Below, piece after piece: positions 44,354-56,069 of a stretch of 64,000 nt of DNA. Location of the stretch: assembly GCF_943734655.1 (NCBI RefSeq), contig NC_071355.1, positions 25,612,768-25,676,767 of the forward strand, read 5' to 3'. The stretch comes from Sabethes cyaneus. Lineage: Eukaryota > Arthropoda > Insecta > Diptera > Culicidae. A model generated the notes under the pieces. That model did no database searches, was not told the DNA's origin, and saw only the letters and a list, made by a program, of their open reading frames with translations. Numbering within the stretch: position 1 is the first letter of the stretch; the number at the start of each line of letters is the position of its first letter. A program made the translations under genes and the position numbers.

Positions 44354-47300
44354 GGCTGGTAAACGGCTGAATAATGCGTACCGTCGGTGCCTTGTGCACG
44401 TGTAGGCATAAAATAGACCCTACAGTGGTTCATAGCCTCTTATTCAGCAACTCCTATTCCTACCGCCTCGTGGTACCAGCCGGGATACGAGCAACTTTGG
44501 TGGAGATCGGGTAACCAACCCCGGTGGAAGCCAAGGTCGTATGCTGACAGGAAAGGAGGGCTCTTTCGAGCTTCGTTGGCCCTCCGGCGAAACAGGGGGT
44601 TGGTGTAGCAGGCTTTGCAAGCCGTCACCACGAAAAATATTAAAGCATGGAACGAAGAACAAATATATTCTTACTGGAACAATCGGAATAGACCCACGCG
44701 ACGAAAAAGGACTATGGATTGGAAACTCGGGACGTGGAACTGCCGATCTCTCAACTTCCAAGGGAGCACTCGAGTGCTCTCCGACGTATTGAAGAGCCGC
44801 AAGTTCGACGTCGTAGCGCTGCAGGAGGTGTGCTGGAAGAGCTCAACGGTACGTACGTTCAGAGATGGACATACCATCTACCAGAGCTGCGGCAACACAC
44901 ACGAGCTGGGTACAGCTTTCATAGTGATGGGCGAGATGCGGAAACGGGTGATTGGGTGGTGGCCAATCAATCCTCGAATGTGCAGGTTGAGAATCAAGGG
45001 CCGATTCTTCAACATAAGCATCATCAACGTGCACAGCCCTCACCTCAGAAGTACCGATGACGACAAGGATGAATTCTACGCGCAGTTGGAGAGTGAATAC
45101 GACCGCTGCCCAAAACATGATATCAAGATCGTCATCGGGGATTTCAATGCTCAGGTCGGCCAGGAGGAGGAATACAAACCGGTGATTGGAAGGTTCAGTG
45201 CACACAAGCGAACCAATGAAATGGGCCTAAGACTTATCGACTTTGCCGCCTCCAAGAATATGGCCGTACGTAGTACCTTTTTCCAGCACAGAATCCACCA
45301 TAAGTACACCTGGAGATCACCAAATCAGACAGAATCACAGATCGACCACGTTTTGATCGACAGTCGGCACTTCTCAGACATTATCGACGTCAGATCCTAT
45401 CGAAGCGCTAACGTTGACTCGGACCACTACCTAGTGATGGTTAAGATGCGCCCAAGACTCTCCGTTGTGAACAACATTCGGTACCGACGCCAGCCTCGGT
45501 TAGATCTCGCGCGGCTGAAGCAGCCAGACGTCGCCGCAAACTACGCGCATTCACTCGAAGCTGCACTGCCGGAAGAGGACGAGCTGGACGAAGCCCCTCT
45601 CGAGGACTGTTGGAACACTATCAAAACAGCCATCAGCAGTGTAGCGGAGAGCTCCATCGGGCATGTGGCCCGGAATCAGCGGAACGATTGGTTTGACGAT
45701 GAATGTAGGAGGGTGATGGATGAGGAGAACGCTGCGCGGGCGGCCAAGATGCGTAGTGCCACACGTCAGAACGTGGAAAGACACAAACAGAAGAAGATGC
45801 AGCGAAACCAAATCTTTCGGGAGAAAAAGCGCAACCTGGAAGAGCAGGAATATGCGGAGTTGGAGCGGCTGCATCGTTCTCAGGAAACGCGGAAGTTCTA
45901 CCAGAAACTGAACGGATCCCGCAAAGGCTTTGTGCCGCGAGCCGAAATGTGTCGGGATAAAACTGGCAGTATTCTGACGGACGATCGTGAGGTGACGGAT
46001 AGGTGGAAGCAGCACTTCGACGAACACCTGAATGGCGCCCAGGCGGAAAACCATGGCGGCGGGGAAAGCGATTTCGACGGTGCAGCAAACGGGGAAGAGG
46101 TGCCAGCCCCAACGATAGGCGAAGTTAAGGAGGCCATCATGCAGCTAAAGAACAACAAGTCAGCTGGAAAAGATGGCATCGGAGCGGAGCTTATTAAAAT
46201 GGGACCAGAAAAGCTGGCCGTTTGTCTACACCGACTAATTGTTAGAATTTGGGATACGGAACAGCTACCGGAGGAGTGGAAAGATGGGGTTATCTGCCCG
46301 ATCTACAAAAAGGGCGACAAGTTGGACTGTGAGAACTATCGAGCGATCACCGTTCTCAATGCCGCTTATAAAGTGCTGTCCCAAATCATTTTCCGCCGTC
46401 TATCACCAATTGCGAATAGATTTGTGGGAACTTATCAAGCCGGCTTCGTCGAAGGTCGGTCTACAACGGATCAAATATTTACACTGCGGCAAATCCTCCA
46501 AAAGGGCCGTGAATACAGAGTTCCCACGCATCATTTATTCGTTGACTTCAAAGCCGCATATGATACCATCGACCGGAAAGAGCTATGGAAAATCATGGAC
46601 GAAAACAGCTTCCCCAGGAAGCTCATCAAACTGATTAAATCTACGATGGATGGTATGCAGTGCTGTGTTCGGATTTCGGGTGGATTGTCAAGTTCATTCG
46701 AATCACACAGAGGGCTTCGTCAAGGTGATGGTCTTTCATGCCTGCTGTTCAACATAGCGCTACAAGGTGTTATGAACCGAGCGGATATCAACACGCGGGG
46801 CACGATATTCAACAAATCTAGTCAATTCGTCTGCTTTGCCGATGACATGGATATTATCGGCAGAACATCTGTGGCGGTGGCTGAACAGTACACCAGACTA
46901 AAGCGCGAAGCAGAAAAGATTGGGTTAAAGGTAAATACGTCTAAAACAAAGTACATGCTGGCCAGCGGAACCGAGGCCGAACGACACCGCTTGGGCAGTA
47001 GTATATTGATCGACGGCGATGAGTTTGAGGTAGTCGATGAATTTGTCTACCTTGGCTCACTGGTAACGGCGGACAATGATACCAGCCGTGAGATTCGGAG
47101 GCGTATTATCAGCGGAAGTCGTGCTTACTATGGGCTCCACAAGCAATTGCGGTCGAGCAGACTAAGTCCCCGTACAAAGTGCACCCTGTACAAGACGCTT
47201 ATTAGACCGGTTGTTCTCTACGGGCATGAAACATGGACAATGCTCGAGGAGGACCTGCGAGTGCTCGGAGTTTTCGAACGACGAGTGCTAAGAACGATCT

Positions 47301-47655
47301 TCGGCGGCGTACAGGAGAACGGAGTATGGAGGCGGAGGATGAACCATGAACTCGCACAGCTCTATGGCAAACCCAGTATCCAGAAGGTGGCTAAAGCTGG
47401 ACGGATGCGATGGGCAGGGCATGTTGCAAGAATGCCGGACAACTACCCTGCAAAGATGGTGTTCGCCTCAAATCCGGTAGGAACAAGACGACCAGGAGCG
47501 CAGCGAGCAAGATGGTTAGACCAGGTGGAGCGAGATCTGGCGGAGAGTACTCGGTGTCCGAGGAATTGGAGAGCGGTAGCCCTCAACCGAGTTACATGGA
47601 GAAATTTTGTTCAACAGGCTTTGTCTTAGGACGGCAAGCCACCTAAGTAAGTAAG
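44354..47655 (+). mobile_element. Full-length RTE-like LINE with perfect 14-bp target duplication
   Basis: TTATTGGTAGAATC lies directly left (44340-44353) and right (47656-47669). The 3.3-kb body has a ~360-base 5' UTR, a single long ORF, a ~25-base 3' UTR and a TAAGTAAGTAAG tail, the short-repeat end typical of RTE elements. No poly(A). An identical duplication and an unbroken ORF mean a recent insertion. Confidence 0.88.
44714..47629 (+). CDS. RTE-like LINE endonuclease-reverse transcriptase, intact
   Basis: The chosen start is ATG at 44714 (MDWKLGTWNC), where the endonuclease domain begins; the frame is open to 44615 with only a non-ATG start. 971 codons. APE-type endonuclease, residues 1-~260: TWNCRSLN, LQEVCW, INVHSPH, IGDFNAQVG, SQIDHVLID, DSDHYLV. 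A basic coiled linker follows (ATRQNVERHKQKKMQRNQ). RT: YKKGDKLDCENYRAITVLN, HHLFVDFKAAYDTID, GLRQGDGLSCLLFNI, catalytic FADDMDIIG, KTKYMLASG, YLGSLVTADND. The C-terminus has RRRMNHELAQLYG, MRWAGHVARMP and RARWLDQVERDL. All catalytic motifs look present. By known mechanism it nicks target DNA and primes reverse transcription there; probable source of the relics here and possible mobiliser of the SINEs. Confidence 0.92.
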   Translation: MDWKLGTWNCRSLNFQGSTRVLSDVLKSRKFDVVALQEVCWKSSTVRTFRDGHTIYQSCGNTHELGTAFIVMGEMRKRVIGWWPINPRMCRLRIKGRFFNISIINVHSPHLRSTDDDKDEFYAQLESEYDRCPKHDIKIVIGDFNAQVGQEEEYKPVIGRFSAHKRTNEMGLRLIDFAASKNMAVRSTFFQHRIHHKYTWRSPNQTESQIDHVLIDSRHFSDIIDVRSYRSANVDSDHYLVMVKMRPRLSVVNNIRYRRQPRLDLARLKQPDVAANYAHSLEAALPEEDELDEAPLEDCWNTIKTAISSVAESSIGHVARNQRNDWFDDECRRVMDEENAARAAKMRSATRQNVERHKQKKMQRNQIFREKKRNLEEQEYAELERLHRSQETRKFYQKLNGSRKGFVPRAEMCRDKTGSILTDDREVTDRWKQHFDEHLNGAQAENHGGGESDFDGAANGEEVPAPTIGEVKEAIMQLKNNKSAGKDGIGAELIKMGPEKLAVCLHRLIVRIWDTEQLPEEWKDGVICPIYKKGDKLDCENYRAITVLNAAYKVLSQIIFRRLSPIANRFVGTYQAGFVEGRSTTDQIFTLRQILQKGREYRVPTHHLFVDFKAAYDTIDRKELWKIMDENSFPRKLIKLIKSTMDGMQCCVRISGGLSSSFESHRGLRQGDGLSCLLFNIALQGVMNRADINTRGTIFNKSSQFVCFADDMDIIGRTSVAVAEQYTRLKREAEKIGLKVNTSKTKYMLASGTEAERHRLGSSILIDGDEFEVVDEFVYLGSLVTADNDTSREIRRRIISGSRAYYGLHKQLRSSRLSPRTKCTLYKTLIRPVVLYGHETWTMLEEDLRVLGVFERRVLRTIFGGVQENGVWRRRMNHELAQLYGKPSIQKVAKAGRMRWAGHVARMPDNYPAKMVFASNPVGTRRPGAQRARWLDQVERDLAESTRCPRNWRAVALNRVTWRNFVQQALS

Positions 47656-47905
47656 TTATTGGTAGAATCAAGAGATACATTCGCAAAGAGTACGTAACGG
47701 CCGTACAACGCTCCTGTTCCGACATCAAACGAAAGCTTCGTCGAACAGCCGATTACGGACCGTTTTCAAATGTACACTAATTTTTTTTCAACAATGGACG
47801 ATGTATCTACAATTTCGATAACTCAGATCTTCTTCAAGTATCTTTGTCTTTTTTTTTGACAGCTTGAGAAAAAAGTTCCAAAATTTTAGTTGTCACCCGT
47901 TACTT

Positions 47906-48018
47906 TATAACAAAGCTTTTTTGGGTCTGATTGGTTTTCTTCAGTGAGTTTGCTCACAATAAATAATTATTAGTGAAAACACATGGTAATGTGGGCATGT
48001 AACCATACAAAAATAACT
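47906..48018 (+). repeat. ~110-bp direct repeat, right copy
   Basis: TCTTCAGTGAGTTTGCTCAC, ATAAATAATTATTAGTG, ATGTGGGCATGTAACCATAC; about 90% like 43935-44046 by eye. May be terminal direct repeats of an older element or two unrelated insertions. Confidence 0.7.
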
Positions 48019-48129
48019 CCACACACATTTTTAGCTCGCTGCAGCATTACCTAAAATTTTATCGATTTAGCTTGTATTTGCTGAATTGAAGGGTTAGCTT
48101 CAGCTGCTTAAGGTCAATTTTGTTTTATT

Positions 48130-48480
48130 GGGAAACCATTATCAAGCATTATCGACCATATCTCATTTCGCCTGTCAGGATCATACGCTGCCTTGAAGTC
48201 TACAGACAGAACGCGCCGTGTGTAAATTGAATTCTCAAAATTTATCAAGGATCTACTTTAAGGTTTAGAACCACATTGCATATTGGTGCTGTCCAATCCA
48301 ATGAAGATTTCCTACAACGCTCACAGACTTTGAATGCAGAAGAGAATTTTGAAGGCGGATTAGAGATCCTGGTAAGGGTCGTGAAGTTACGGTGGACCAT
48401 CCACGTCGCGTGGATGCCGGACGTCAGCGCGATGGAATCTGTTTTCCTTAAGGATCCCTCGCCGCGCCGCCAGGAATAGT
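48130..48480. pseudogene. RTE-like LINE scraps
   Basis: 48150-48260 on the - strand has AYDPDR/FKAAYDS-region remnants (GCCTTGAAGTCTACAGACAG). 48360-48475 on the + strand has LRWTIHVAWMPDVSAMESVF, the C-terminal RWAGHVARMP motif. Rearranged, non-coding. Confidence 0.55.
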
Positions 48481-48656
48481 GATCGAGCTCTGTCGATCGA
48501 AGAAGTTAAGAATTTCTTGTGCGGGAATTAGTCCGAAAACGGCCTTGCGGTACATTTCATCATCCATAACGACACATAGAACTTCCTCATAGAAAACAAA
48601 GTTCTCATAGAACTTCCTTCCGCATTACTTTGCCTCCACATTCATGTTCTGTAAAA

Positions 48657-48690
48657 TTTATTTATTTATTTATTTATTTATTTATTAATC
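48657..48690. repeat. TTTA tetranucleotide run (3' tail of the LINE)
   Basis: About eight TTTA units; on the - strand AAATAAATAAAT at the very end of the CR1-like element, as expected for a LINE tail. Confidence 0.85.
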
Positions 48691-51600
48691 TTTTTTCCAT
48701 CCAGCCTAGTGGCTTTAATGAACTTAATTAAGCAGGATTAAAACTAAAAACAGAACATCTTTTTAGTCTATTGTTAAAAATGCGTGCTGGTTCACTGAAC
48801 TCAAACAATTCTTCAGCCATGCTGAAAGTGCGGACCATGGATGTGATCGGCTCATTTAGCCCATAGGAGGTGCGATGAAAGCTGTGCTGTAGTAACGCTG
48901 TTGACCTCGTAGGTCTCTGCTGTGCTCGAAAATTCAATGACGATAGCAGCCATGAGGCATCGAGTTCTCCCTTGAGTAATTTTGCTACAAAAGTTGCTTG
49001 TTGAATCTTGTGTCGTGTTTCAAGCGTATCCAAGTTCAACAACCGGCAGCGATCGCCATACGGCGGCAGATTTACGGGGTCGTTCCATGGCAGGTTCCTG
49101 AGAGCGAGACGAATAAACCGTTTTTGTACACGTTCTAGCCGTAGAGTCCAAGATAGATGATAAGGATACCAAATCAAAGAAGCATTTTCGAGGATTGGTC
49201 GAACTAGTGCACAATACAGCGATTTTAGGCAATAACGCTCCGTGAAGTCTCTAGAGAGCTTAGATATAAATCCTAGCCGCCGATTCGCTTTGGCGACTAT
49301 CGCAGATCGATGCTGATCGAATGACAATTTTTGATCCAAAACCACGCCAAGATCGCTTACTTGGTCTACCCTTTGTAGTACAACACCATCGATTCTATAG
49401 TCAAATATAATAGGGAAACGATTGCGGTTGTACGTCTTGACGACACATTTTGGAATACTAATCGTAAGTCGATTACGTCTGCACCAATTAACGAAGCTAT
49501 CCACAAGTTCTTGTAGGTGCCTGCAATCATCAGGTGAACGAACTTCGTAAAACATCTTCAAATCATCCGCGTATGCTAACTTGCAACCTGAGTCAAGCAT
49601 GAGTACAATGTCATTGATATAGAGAATAAATAGTAGCGGGCCCAAGTTGCTACCCTGCGGTACACCGGATGCATTGACGAATGGTTCCGATGTATGCATA
49701 TCCAATCGTATACGAAGTGTTCTACCGACCAGATAAGATTGCAGCCAACGGGTCATATCATCAGATACTCTCACGCGTTTTAATTTACACAACAGGATTA
49801 CATGATCAATTCGATCGAAAGTAGCTTTGAGATCGGTGTATTTGACGTCAACTTGGGCTTTGTTTTCGAGGTGTATAATGCAAGTCGATGTGAACTGGTG
49901 GTAACTGAGCGGCCGGGCATAAATCCATGTTGTTCCGGAGAAATATAGTTTTTAATTTGAATAGAGAAAACATTCCCCACAATGATCTCAAAGAGCTTGG
50001 ATCCGGCCGAAAGGTTTGTTATACCTCGGTAGTTTCTTACATTGCGCTTATCACCGGTTTTGAACACGGGGATCATAAATGATGTTTTCCATGCACTAGG
50101 GAATACACGCTGAGCGAAAGATTTGTTATAAATCAAGCAGAGTGGTTTGGCTAAAGCATCGATACAGCGGCAGTATACAGCTGATGGAATACCATCTGGT
50201 CCTGGTGAGAACAACTGTTTTAGTTTTTTTGCGGCCTGGAGTACCATTTCACGAGCATCGGATGAGGAACAAGTCGAGGTGTTGAATACCGAAGCAAAGT
50301 AATGGGCAAACAGCTCACAGGCATCTGCTGAAAAGTGTGCGCTTAAGTCGTCCAGGCACACATTAGACGGTGTATCCCTACACTTACGCTTAGCGTTTAC
50401 AAAGCTCCAGAAACAGCGGGGGTTATGCCGAAGATTCGTTTGTACACGGAGAACATATAATTTATACAGCATGGCGTTATGTTTCCGGTATGCTTCGCTG
50501 CTACTACGAAAGGCTCGTTTCGTTTCGACCGTGCTTGTACGACGTAATAAACACTGAGTAGAATTTTTCCTGCGCTTTAACAAGCGGAGTCGCTGTGTGC
50601 TCCATAGGGGAGAGGCCGGTATATTACACAGTGGAACGTTCGATCGAAACCAGTTAGTCAGGATTGCACAAAAATGATTTACCATATTATCAACTTCAAG
50701 AAGGGCGAATGATTCCCAGTCAAGATCGGAAATGTACGTGGAAAGTGCCGTAAAATCGATCTTGCGATAGTTCAGAGCCCTAGAATGCTTGACGGTGGAT
50801 TAACGAGAGCTGGAGCAGATGTCTCCAGTATGAGTGCCGAATGGTGAAGATCCACTAGCAATAGTGGACAGCAGCATTATGGACGCATACACTAGCAGCT
50901 TCCGTGCAGAAAGCCAAGTCTAAAGTTCGACCGAGATGATTACGAACCATGTTTACCTGTTTTAGGTTAGCGAAGTCCATACCATCGATCAAAACACCAC
51001 TAGGTAAAACAGTCGTATCATGGCGAACGCCATTATTCCATGCTATACGAGGCTGGTTATAGTCTCCGCATACCAGCAACAGGTTGAATTTATCGTTACA
51101 TAACTCGTTGACCGTTGCTTTATGCTCACCCAACACAGCAGAATCATGACTTTTCTCACGTGGAATATAAAGCGTGCAAAGTAGAATTTTCATACCCCGT
51201 ATAGTGGTAGCAACACATATCTGCTCCAGATGCCTACCGTTCACTGTTTCAATCTGGTTGCAAATATGTTTTTGTGATACCGCGATTAAAACTCCACCAA
51301 ACCGACGTCTATTGCTGTTGAATGGACTGCGATCACACCGAAAAACATTGTAACTTGTCCCAAATAGTTGGTTTGACAGCATGCAGTCGTCAAGGCCAGT
51401 TTCTGTCAACATGTAATTGCAATCAAGAGTAGCAAGAAAAACGTCGTCGACTTTCGTCCTAAGTCATCGTACATTCTGGTAATACATCCAGATACGGCCG
51501 GTATCGTCGCTGGGTGTCTCGGTTGTAGGTAATGCATCAAGCTGCGTCGGTTGAATATCCTGCAACAGCGAATCGAAATCAACGGAGAAATAGCTGTTGG

Positions 51601-51850
51601 CAATTTCGCACTTGCCTGATCTGGGATTTTGGAAGTCCCGTACTCTACACCCGCACGCAGGACCGGGACGACTGTTGAGCGCTGGCAGCATAGGCTCGAC
51701 TGCGGCAGGGAGGTTAGCAAAATTAGCATTATGAAACTTCTCAGATTCCGAAACCACAGCCAGTTTCGCAGCGTCTTTCGATATTAATTTTGGATTTCCT
51801 ATGATATGTGCTATCACTTTTGAATGAGTTTGGGATCAGATGCGTTTGCT
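48657..51850 (-). mobile_element. CR1-like LINE, 5'-truncated, few frameshifts
   Basis: Order on the - strand: GRIWMYYQNVR (51500-51464) opens the endonuclease; ETGLDDCMLSNQLFGTSYNV, VCGDYNQPRIAWNNG and RTLDLAFCTE follow (51412-50855). Then comes a linker, LKQLFSPGPDGIPSAVY, FKTGDKRNVRNYRGITNL and SPEQHGFMPGRS (50685-49900), and, after a frame change, SGVPQGSNLGPLLFILYIND, LAYADDLKMFYEV and the C-terminus ending FSFNPA at 48728 (354 codons unbroken). The 3' end is an (AAAT)n-type tail at 48690-48657. CR1 style by GSNLGPLLF and YADD. At least three breaks, so inactive as read. Confidence 0.82.
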
Positions 51851-52379
51851 CTTCTACCACTACTGGTTTTCCTAACAATGATCAGACGTACTCCAAATCG
51901 TTTTATGAAATGACATACCGTGGATTTAAATAATTTCACAATTCAGGCAACTCCGAGATTCATAGTCCGAGATTTTCATTGCGAGTGTGCAGAATCGATT
52001 CGGGGCGCACTTGATTCCGTAACGGCTCCGGCTCCAGTGGACGGCTTCTTTGAGGTAAACCGGGGCCCTATTCTCACAGTCACCTCACTCACCTCATTTC
52101 TGTCACGGGTCCTCACCTTACGGTTACCATTTGATTTGTACAGTCACCCAACTGAGCGGAATCACCTAAGTGACTCTCAGAATCGCAAATTGTGCTCTCA
52201 CCTAAAAAAATTGAATTTAATCCACGGTTATCGTTTTTCGAAATCCAGCCACTATCTATAACACTCTCGAACAGTTGTGGGTGGTTATAAAAACGTCGTG
52301 AGCTGTTGTCAGTGTGGGTGCCATATATTTGCCCCCCGACCGAAAATCTGACTCTCAGCTTATTCAACAGCATATTGAC

Positions 52380-54580
52380 TCATTCGGATCTGTGTTGTAA
52401 CGTGTGTATCCACGCACATTAGCATTACTGTTCGGCGACTACATCCAATCTGGTTTGAACTGGGTAATTTCAGATGATGGTTTAGTCGTAGTGGACATAC
52501 GATGCGCTCACAAATGCCTGTCAGCTGCTGTTCCTTGTCAGACGGTTCTAACCTGCATGGGTTGACTCAAATCAATACCATATTGAATTTGAACGGTCGC
52601 ATGCTGGATCTCATTCTTGCGAATGATCTAGCTGTACCCAACTGTGCCGCATCTGTTTCGCATGAGCCGCTGGTTGACCTTGAAGCTATTCATCCTGATA
52701 TAGCTGAGTCGTTAAATCTTCCTCTACCAGTACTGTAAGATCAACCGTCTCAAAATTTAAGATTGAATTTTCGTCGGGCTGACTATCTAGCACTCAGCGC
52801 TGCGTTGTCTGATGTTGAAGCCTCCCCCAGTATTGACGATGCTGTATGCCGTTTCAGCAGTATTATTGAAACCGTCATCAATCGGATAGTTCCTGTTCGT
52901 GCACCGCCACGGAAGCCAGCGTGGTCGAATGCACGCCTACGCACGCATTTAGCCGCACTACGGAAGTTCCGTTACCATCGCTCTCCGTACTACAAGATTC
53001 AGTTTAATATTGCAAGCTACCAGTACCGTAGCTACAATCGTTATTTGTACAGCCGACATATGAAGCCTTCAGAGGCACTCTGTCAAATCATAATCTTCGC
53101 CAATCCAAGATAATTTGAAACGATGCACTTAGTTCTCCTATCGCCAAGCTTTTGAATATGTCGATGCAGCAACGCAAATTCCCTGATCGATGGAAATTTT
53201 CTAATCTTTTTCTAATATATAAAAAAGGCGATAAACGCGACATAACTAATTATCGCGGGATCACGGGCTTGTGCGCTTGCTCAAAAATTTTCGAGATAAT
53301 TGTTAATGGCGTTTTGTTTGCTTGCTGTAAATTCAACATTGATGGATGGTAGCATGGATTTTTTCCAAAAAAATCGGAAACCACAAATTTGATGCAGTTT
53401 GTTTCCCGCTGTATGCAAAGCTTGGTCTCTTTCCTGCAAACCGATGCTATCTATCTAGACCTGAAGCTGCTTTCGACCATGTAGGTAGACCACAAATCTA
53501 CAGACGCCATCTGCTGGGTTAGATTTTACTTAACGAAACGAAGTTTATGTGTCAAAGTAGGCTCTACTGTTTCAAACTGCTTCTCCAATCGATCTGGAGT
53601 TCCACAAGGCAGCAACCTGGGCCCGCTTCTTTTCTCGAATTTCATAAACGATGTCGCGCTTTTGCTTCCGCATGACTGTCGGTTGTTTTACGCTGACGAT
53701 ACAAAAATCTTTAAAGTTATCACGTGCCAAAGCGACTGCGTGGAACTACAGGAATACCTGAATGCTTTTGTGAACTGGTGTGAACTGTCTAACATTAAGT
53801 ATAGACAAGTGCAACATAATTTCGTTTCACCGGAAGCGTGCGCCAATCGAACATAACTACACTATTTCGGGCAACTGCCTCCACCGTGTGTAATGTGTCA
53901 AAGACCTGGAAGTGCAGCTAGACAACGAGTTAACATTCAGGAACCACTATGAAAGTATCATCTCAAGAGCTAACCGCCAGCTAAAATTTATTTTCAAAAT
54001 TTCGTGATCCTCTCTGTCTTAAATCGCTCTATTGTTCTCTTGTGAGATCGATCCTAGAAACTAATTCCGTTGTTTGATGCCCATTTCACGCCAACTGGTA
54101 CTACAGAATAGAAACGGTACAGAAGAAATTTATCTGCTACGCGCTTCCTTATTTGCCTTGGAGTGACCCACTGAACCTGCCATCATACAAAAATCGCTGC
54201 CGACTTTTTGGTATTCAGTTTTTGGAGTTGAGACGACGGCAATTTGTCGCTGTTTTCGCTGCGAAGCTTCTATCCAATCACGTGGACTGTCCTCGCTAGT
54301 GGAGCAGTTTAACATATATGCGCCTGTTAGGCAGTTACGTCAAAGGAATTTTCTGTACCTAGAGCCGCGGAACCGCCAATTTGGAGCTCATGAACCTGTC
54401 AGAATTATGTGCCAACGTTTCAATGAAGTGTTTGAGTTATTTGACTTCAATGTACCGGTTCATGGTTCATTCGAGAGCGACTATAGTTAATGTTTTCAAT
54501 AGAAGCCAGAATTATTTTATTCATTAACACAAGCAGTCAGTTGGATTTTTTGTAATAAATAAAAAACAAAATAAAACATG
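52380..54580 (+). pseudogene. CR1-like LINE relic, opposite orientation
   Basis: LLFGDYIQSGLNW (~52425) from the endonuclease, NLNGRMLDLILANDL, then SIIETVINRIVPVRAPPRKP and WSNARLRTHLAALRKF (52860-52970), FPDRWKFSNLFLIYKKGDKR and ITNYRGITG (53180-53270), GSNLGPLLFSNFINDVALLL (~53611), RLFYADDTKIFKV (~53680), WYYRIETVQKKFICYALP (~54090) and ESLELFDFN-type end. Many stops. The 3' end has AATAAATAAA at ~54556. It is a different lineage from the neighbour at 48657-51850; they lie head to head. Confidence 0.78.
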
Positions 54581-54584
54581 AAAA

Positions 54585-55887
54585 ACAAAACAGAATGAAC
54601 GGAGTACTTTTACCCAGAAAACTTGGGATTCTATCAAGGCACTGAAAATAAAAACTCAAACCTCACTAAACAGTTTGTTCATAAAGTAAATTAAATACCT
54701 AGAATTTGGGCAAATGTATGATTCGAACTAAGCATATTTTCCCGAAAACATATGATAACTTACAATGCTTTTACCTGACAAAGTAAGTATAAATTGGAAA
54801 AACATGATTAACTCCATTCTCTCCTTGTCCAATACAACTAAGTGCTAATGGACGAGGTTTAAGATTATAGCTACCCGCGTGTTCTATTAAAAAAAATTCG
54901 TATCAGTCTAACCTAGCAGACAGAGAGTCGCTGCCACTGAAGTACTCTTAAACTTGGTTACAGCAAATTTGATTTGTTTCCAAATCATGCACTGCTGCTG
55001 CCGATTATCTGTTGCTAACTGGGCTCAGTTTGGTTGGACAAAATCAAATGCGCTATTGAATATTTACAAGCATTGGTAACTCCGACAACGTTATTACGCA
55101 TTCCAAAAAAACAATATTGACGTTTTAGATTTTAGAGTTCAAGCAAAACCGCCATAAGTTACGTGTGAACCAAAGGCTCGCCTTTATCGCAATGAATTAC
55201 AGGTATAGAAGCTATAGAATTTGGTTTAAAAATATTCCAACTTCAACGAACGATACCTGCTAAGTAGAACCGTCAATCTAACGTGTTCATGATTCGTTTA
55301 CCTTAAACAAGACCACCAGAGTCAACTACCGGATCGCAGCGAAACCCCGCGCAAAGATCTATACCATGTAAAAAGGTGCTATTTTTGTGAAACCTATGCT
55401 ATTTGGTTCACTTGACGGCTCGTGCAGCTTTGTCCACACAAATTCCTATCTGCAGATCCTGCGATAAATTCTTGGCAAAGCTTTTTCAACTACTTTAATA
55501 ATACTTACACTAACCGATTGGAACTGAGAATAAACTGTTTAAATTTTGAAAGATCACCATTTTTATCACCATTTTCACTGTCCTGTGTCACTGATTATCA
55601 ACCATGCTGATATTTACTAAGTAATCCATGATATTTTTTACTCCCCCATGTAATGACATAAGATTTTGCATCGAATTTTCATCAATTGGAAAAAAAATCG
55701 GCAATGTCTACAATATTTATCTCAAAACCAGAAGCAGCACTCACAGTCCATTAATTTGAATCCTTCGACAGCACACCTTTGTATCCCAAAAATTGCTTTC
55801 GCGCTTTTCCGAGGAGAACGATATGCACTGCACCGGCCGGCCGTTAGAGACAGTACTGAACGCAATCGAACGCGCACGGGAACTTAC
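54585..55887. other. Non-coding interval
   Basis: No exon or element end recognised; a few shadow ORFs only. Confidence 0.4.
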
Positions 55888-56060
55888 CTTCCCGAGAGGT
55901 TGGTGGGTTATCTCAGCCAAGCCACAATCAGTGGGCAACCGTCGAAGTCGATTAATACTTACGACTGAGACAACGCGCAAGTGATTCCGTTTTTTTTTTC
56001 TGCCACACTTGAGACTGCGTCCTAATACCAGTACCCACAGAGCAAAGCAATGGCAACTCT
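55888..56060 (-). promoter_or_regulatory. Candidate non-coding first exon, donor AAG/GTAAGT
   Basis: On the - strand a non-repetitive segment ends TCGGGAAG followed by GTAAGTTCCC, a near-consensus donor. No matching coding exon is seen between here and 41354, where the GH31 gene has a candidate acceptor just before its start codon, so this may be its distal 5' UTR exon (intron ~14.5 kb). Unproven; it may belong to another transcript. Confidence 0.35.
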
Positions 56061-56069
56061 GATCCATCC

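Noticed and set aside
45551..46179. - strand ORFs up to 167 residues
   Set aside because: Shadows of the intact LINE ORF on the + strand.
43935..48018. LTR retrotransposon bracketed by 110-bp repeats
   Set aside because: No gag/pol, primer-binding site or TG..CA ends; the interior is a LINE with its own target duplication.
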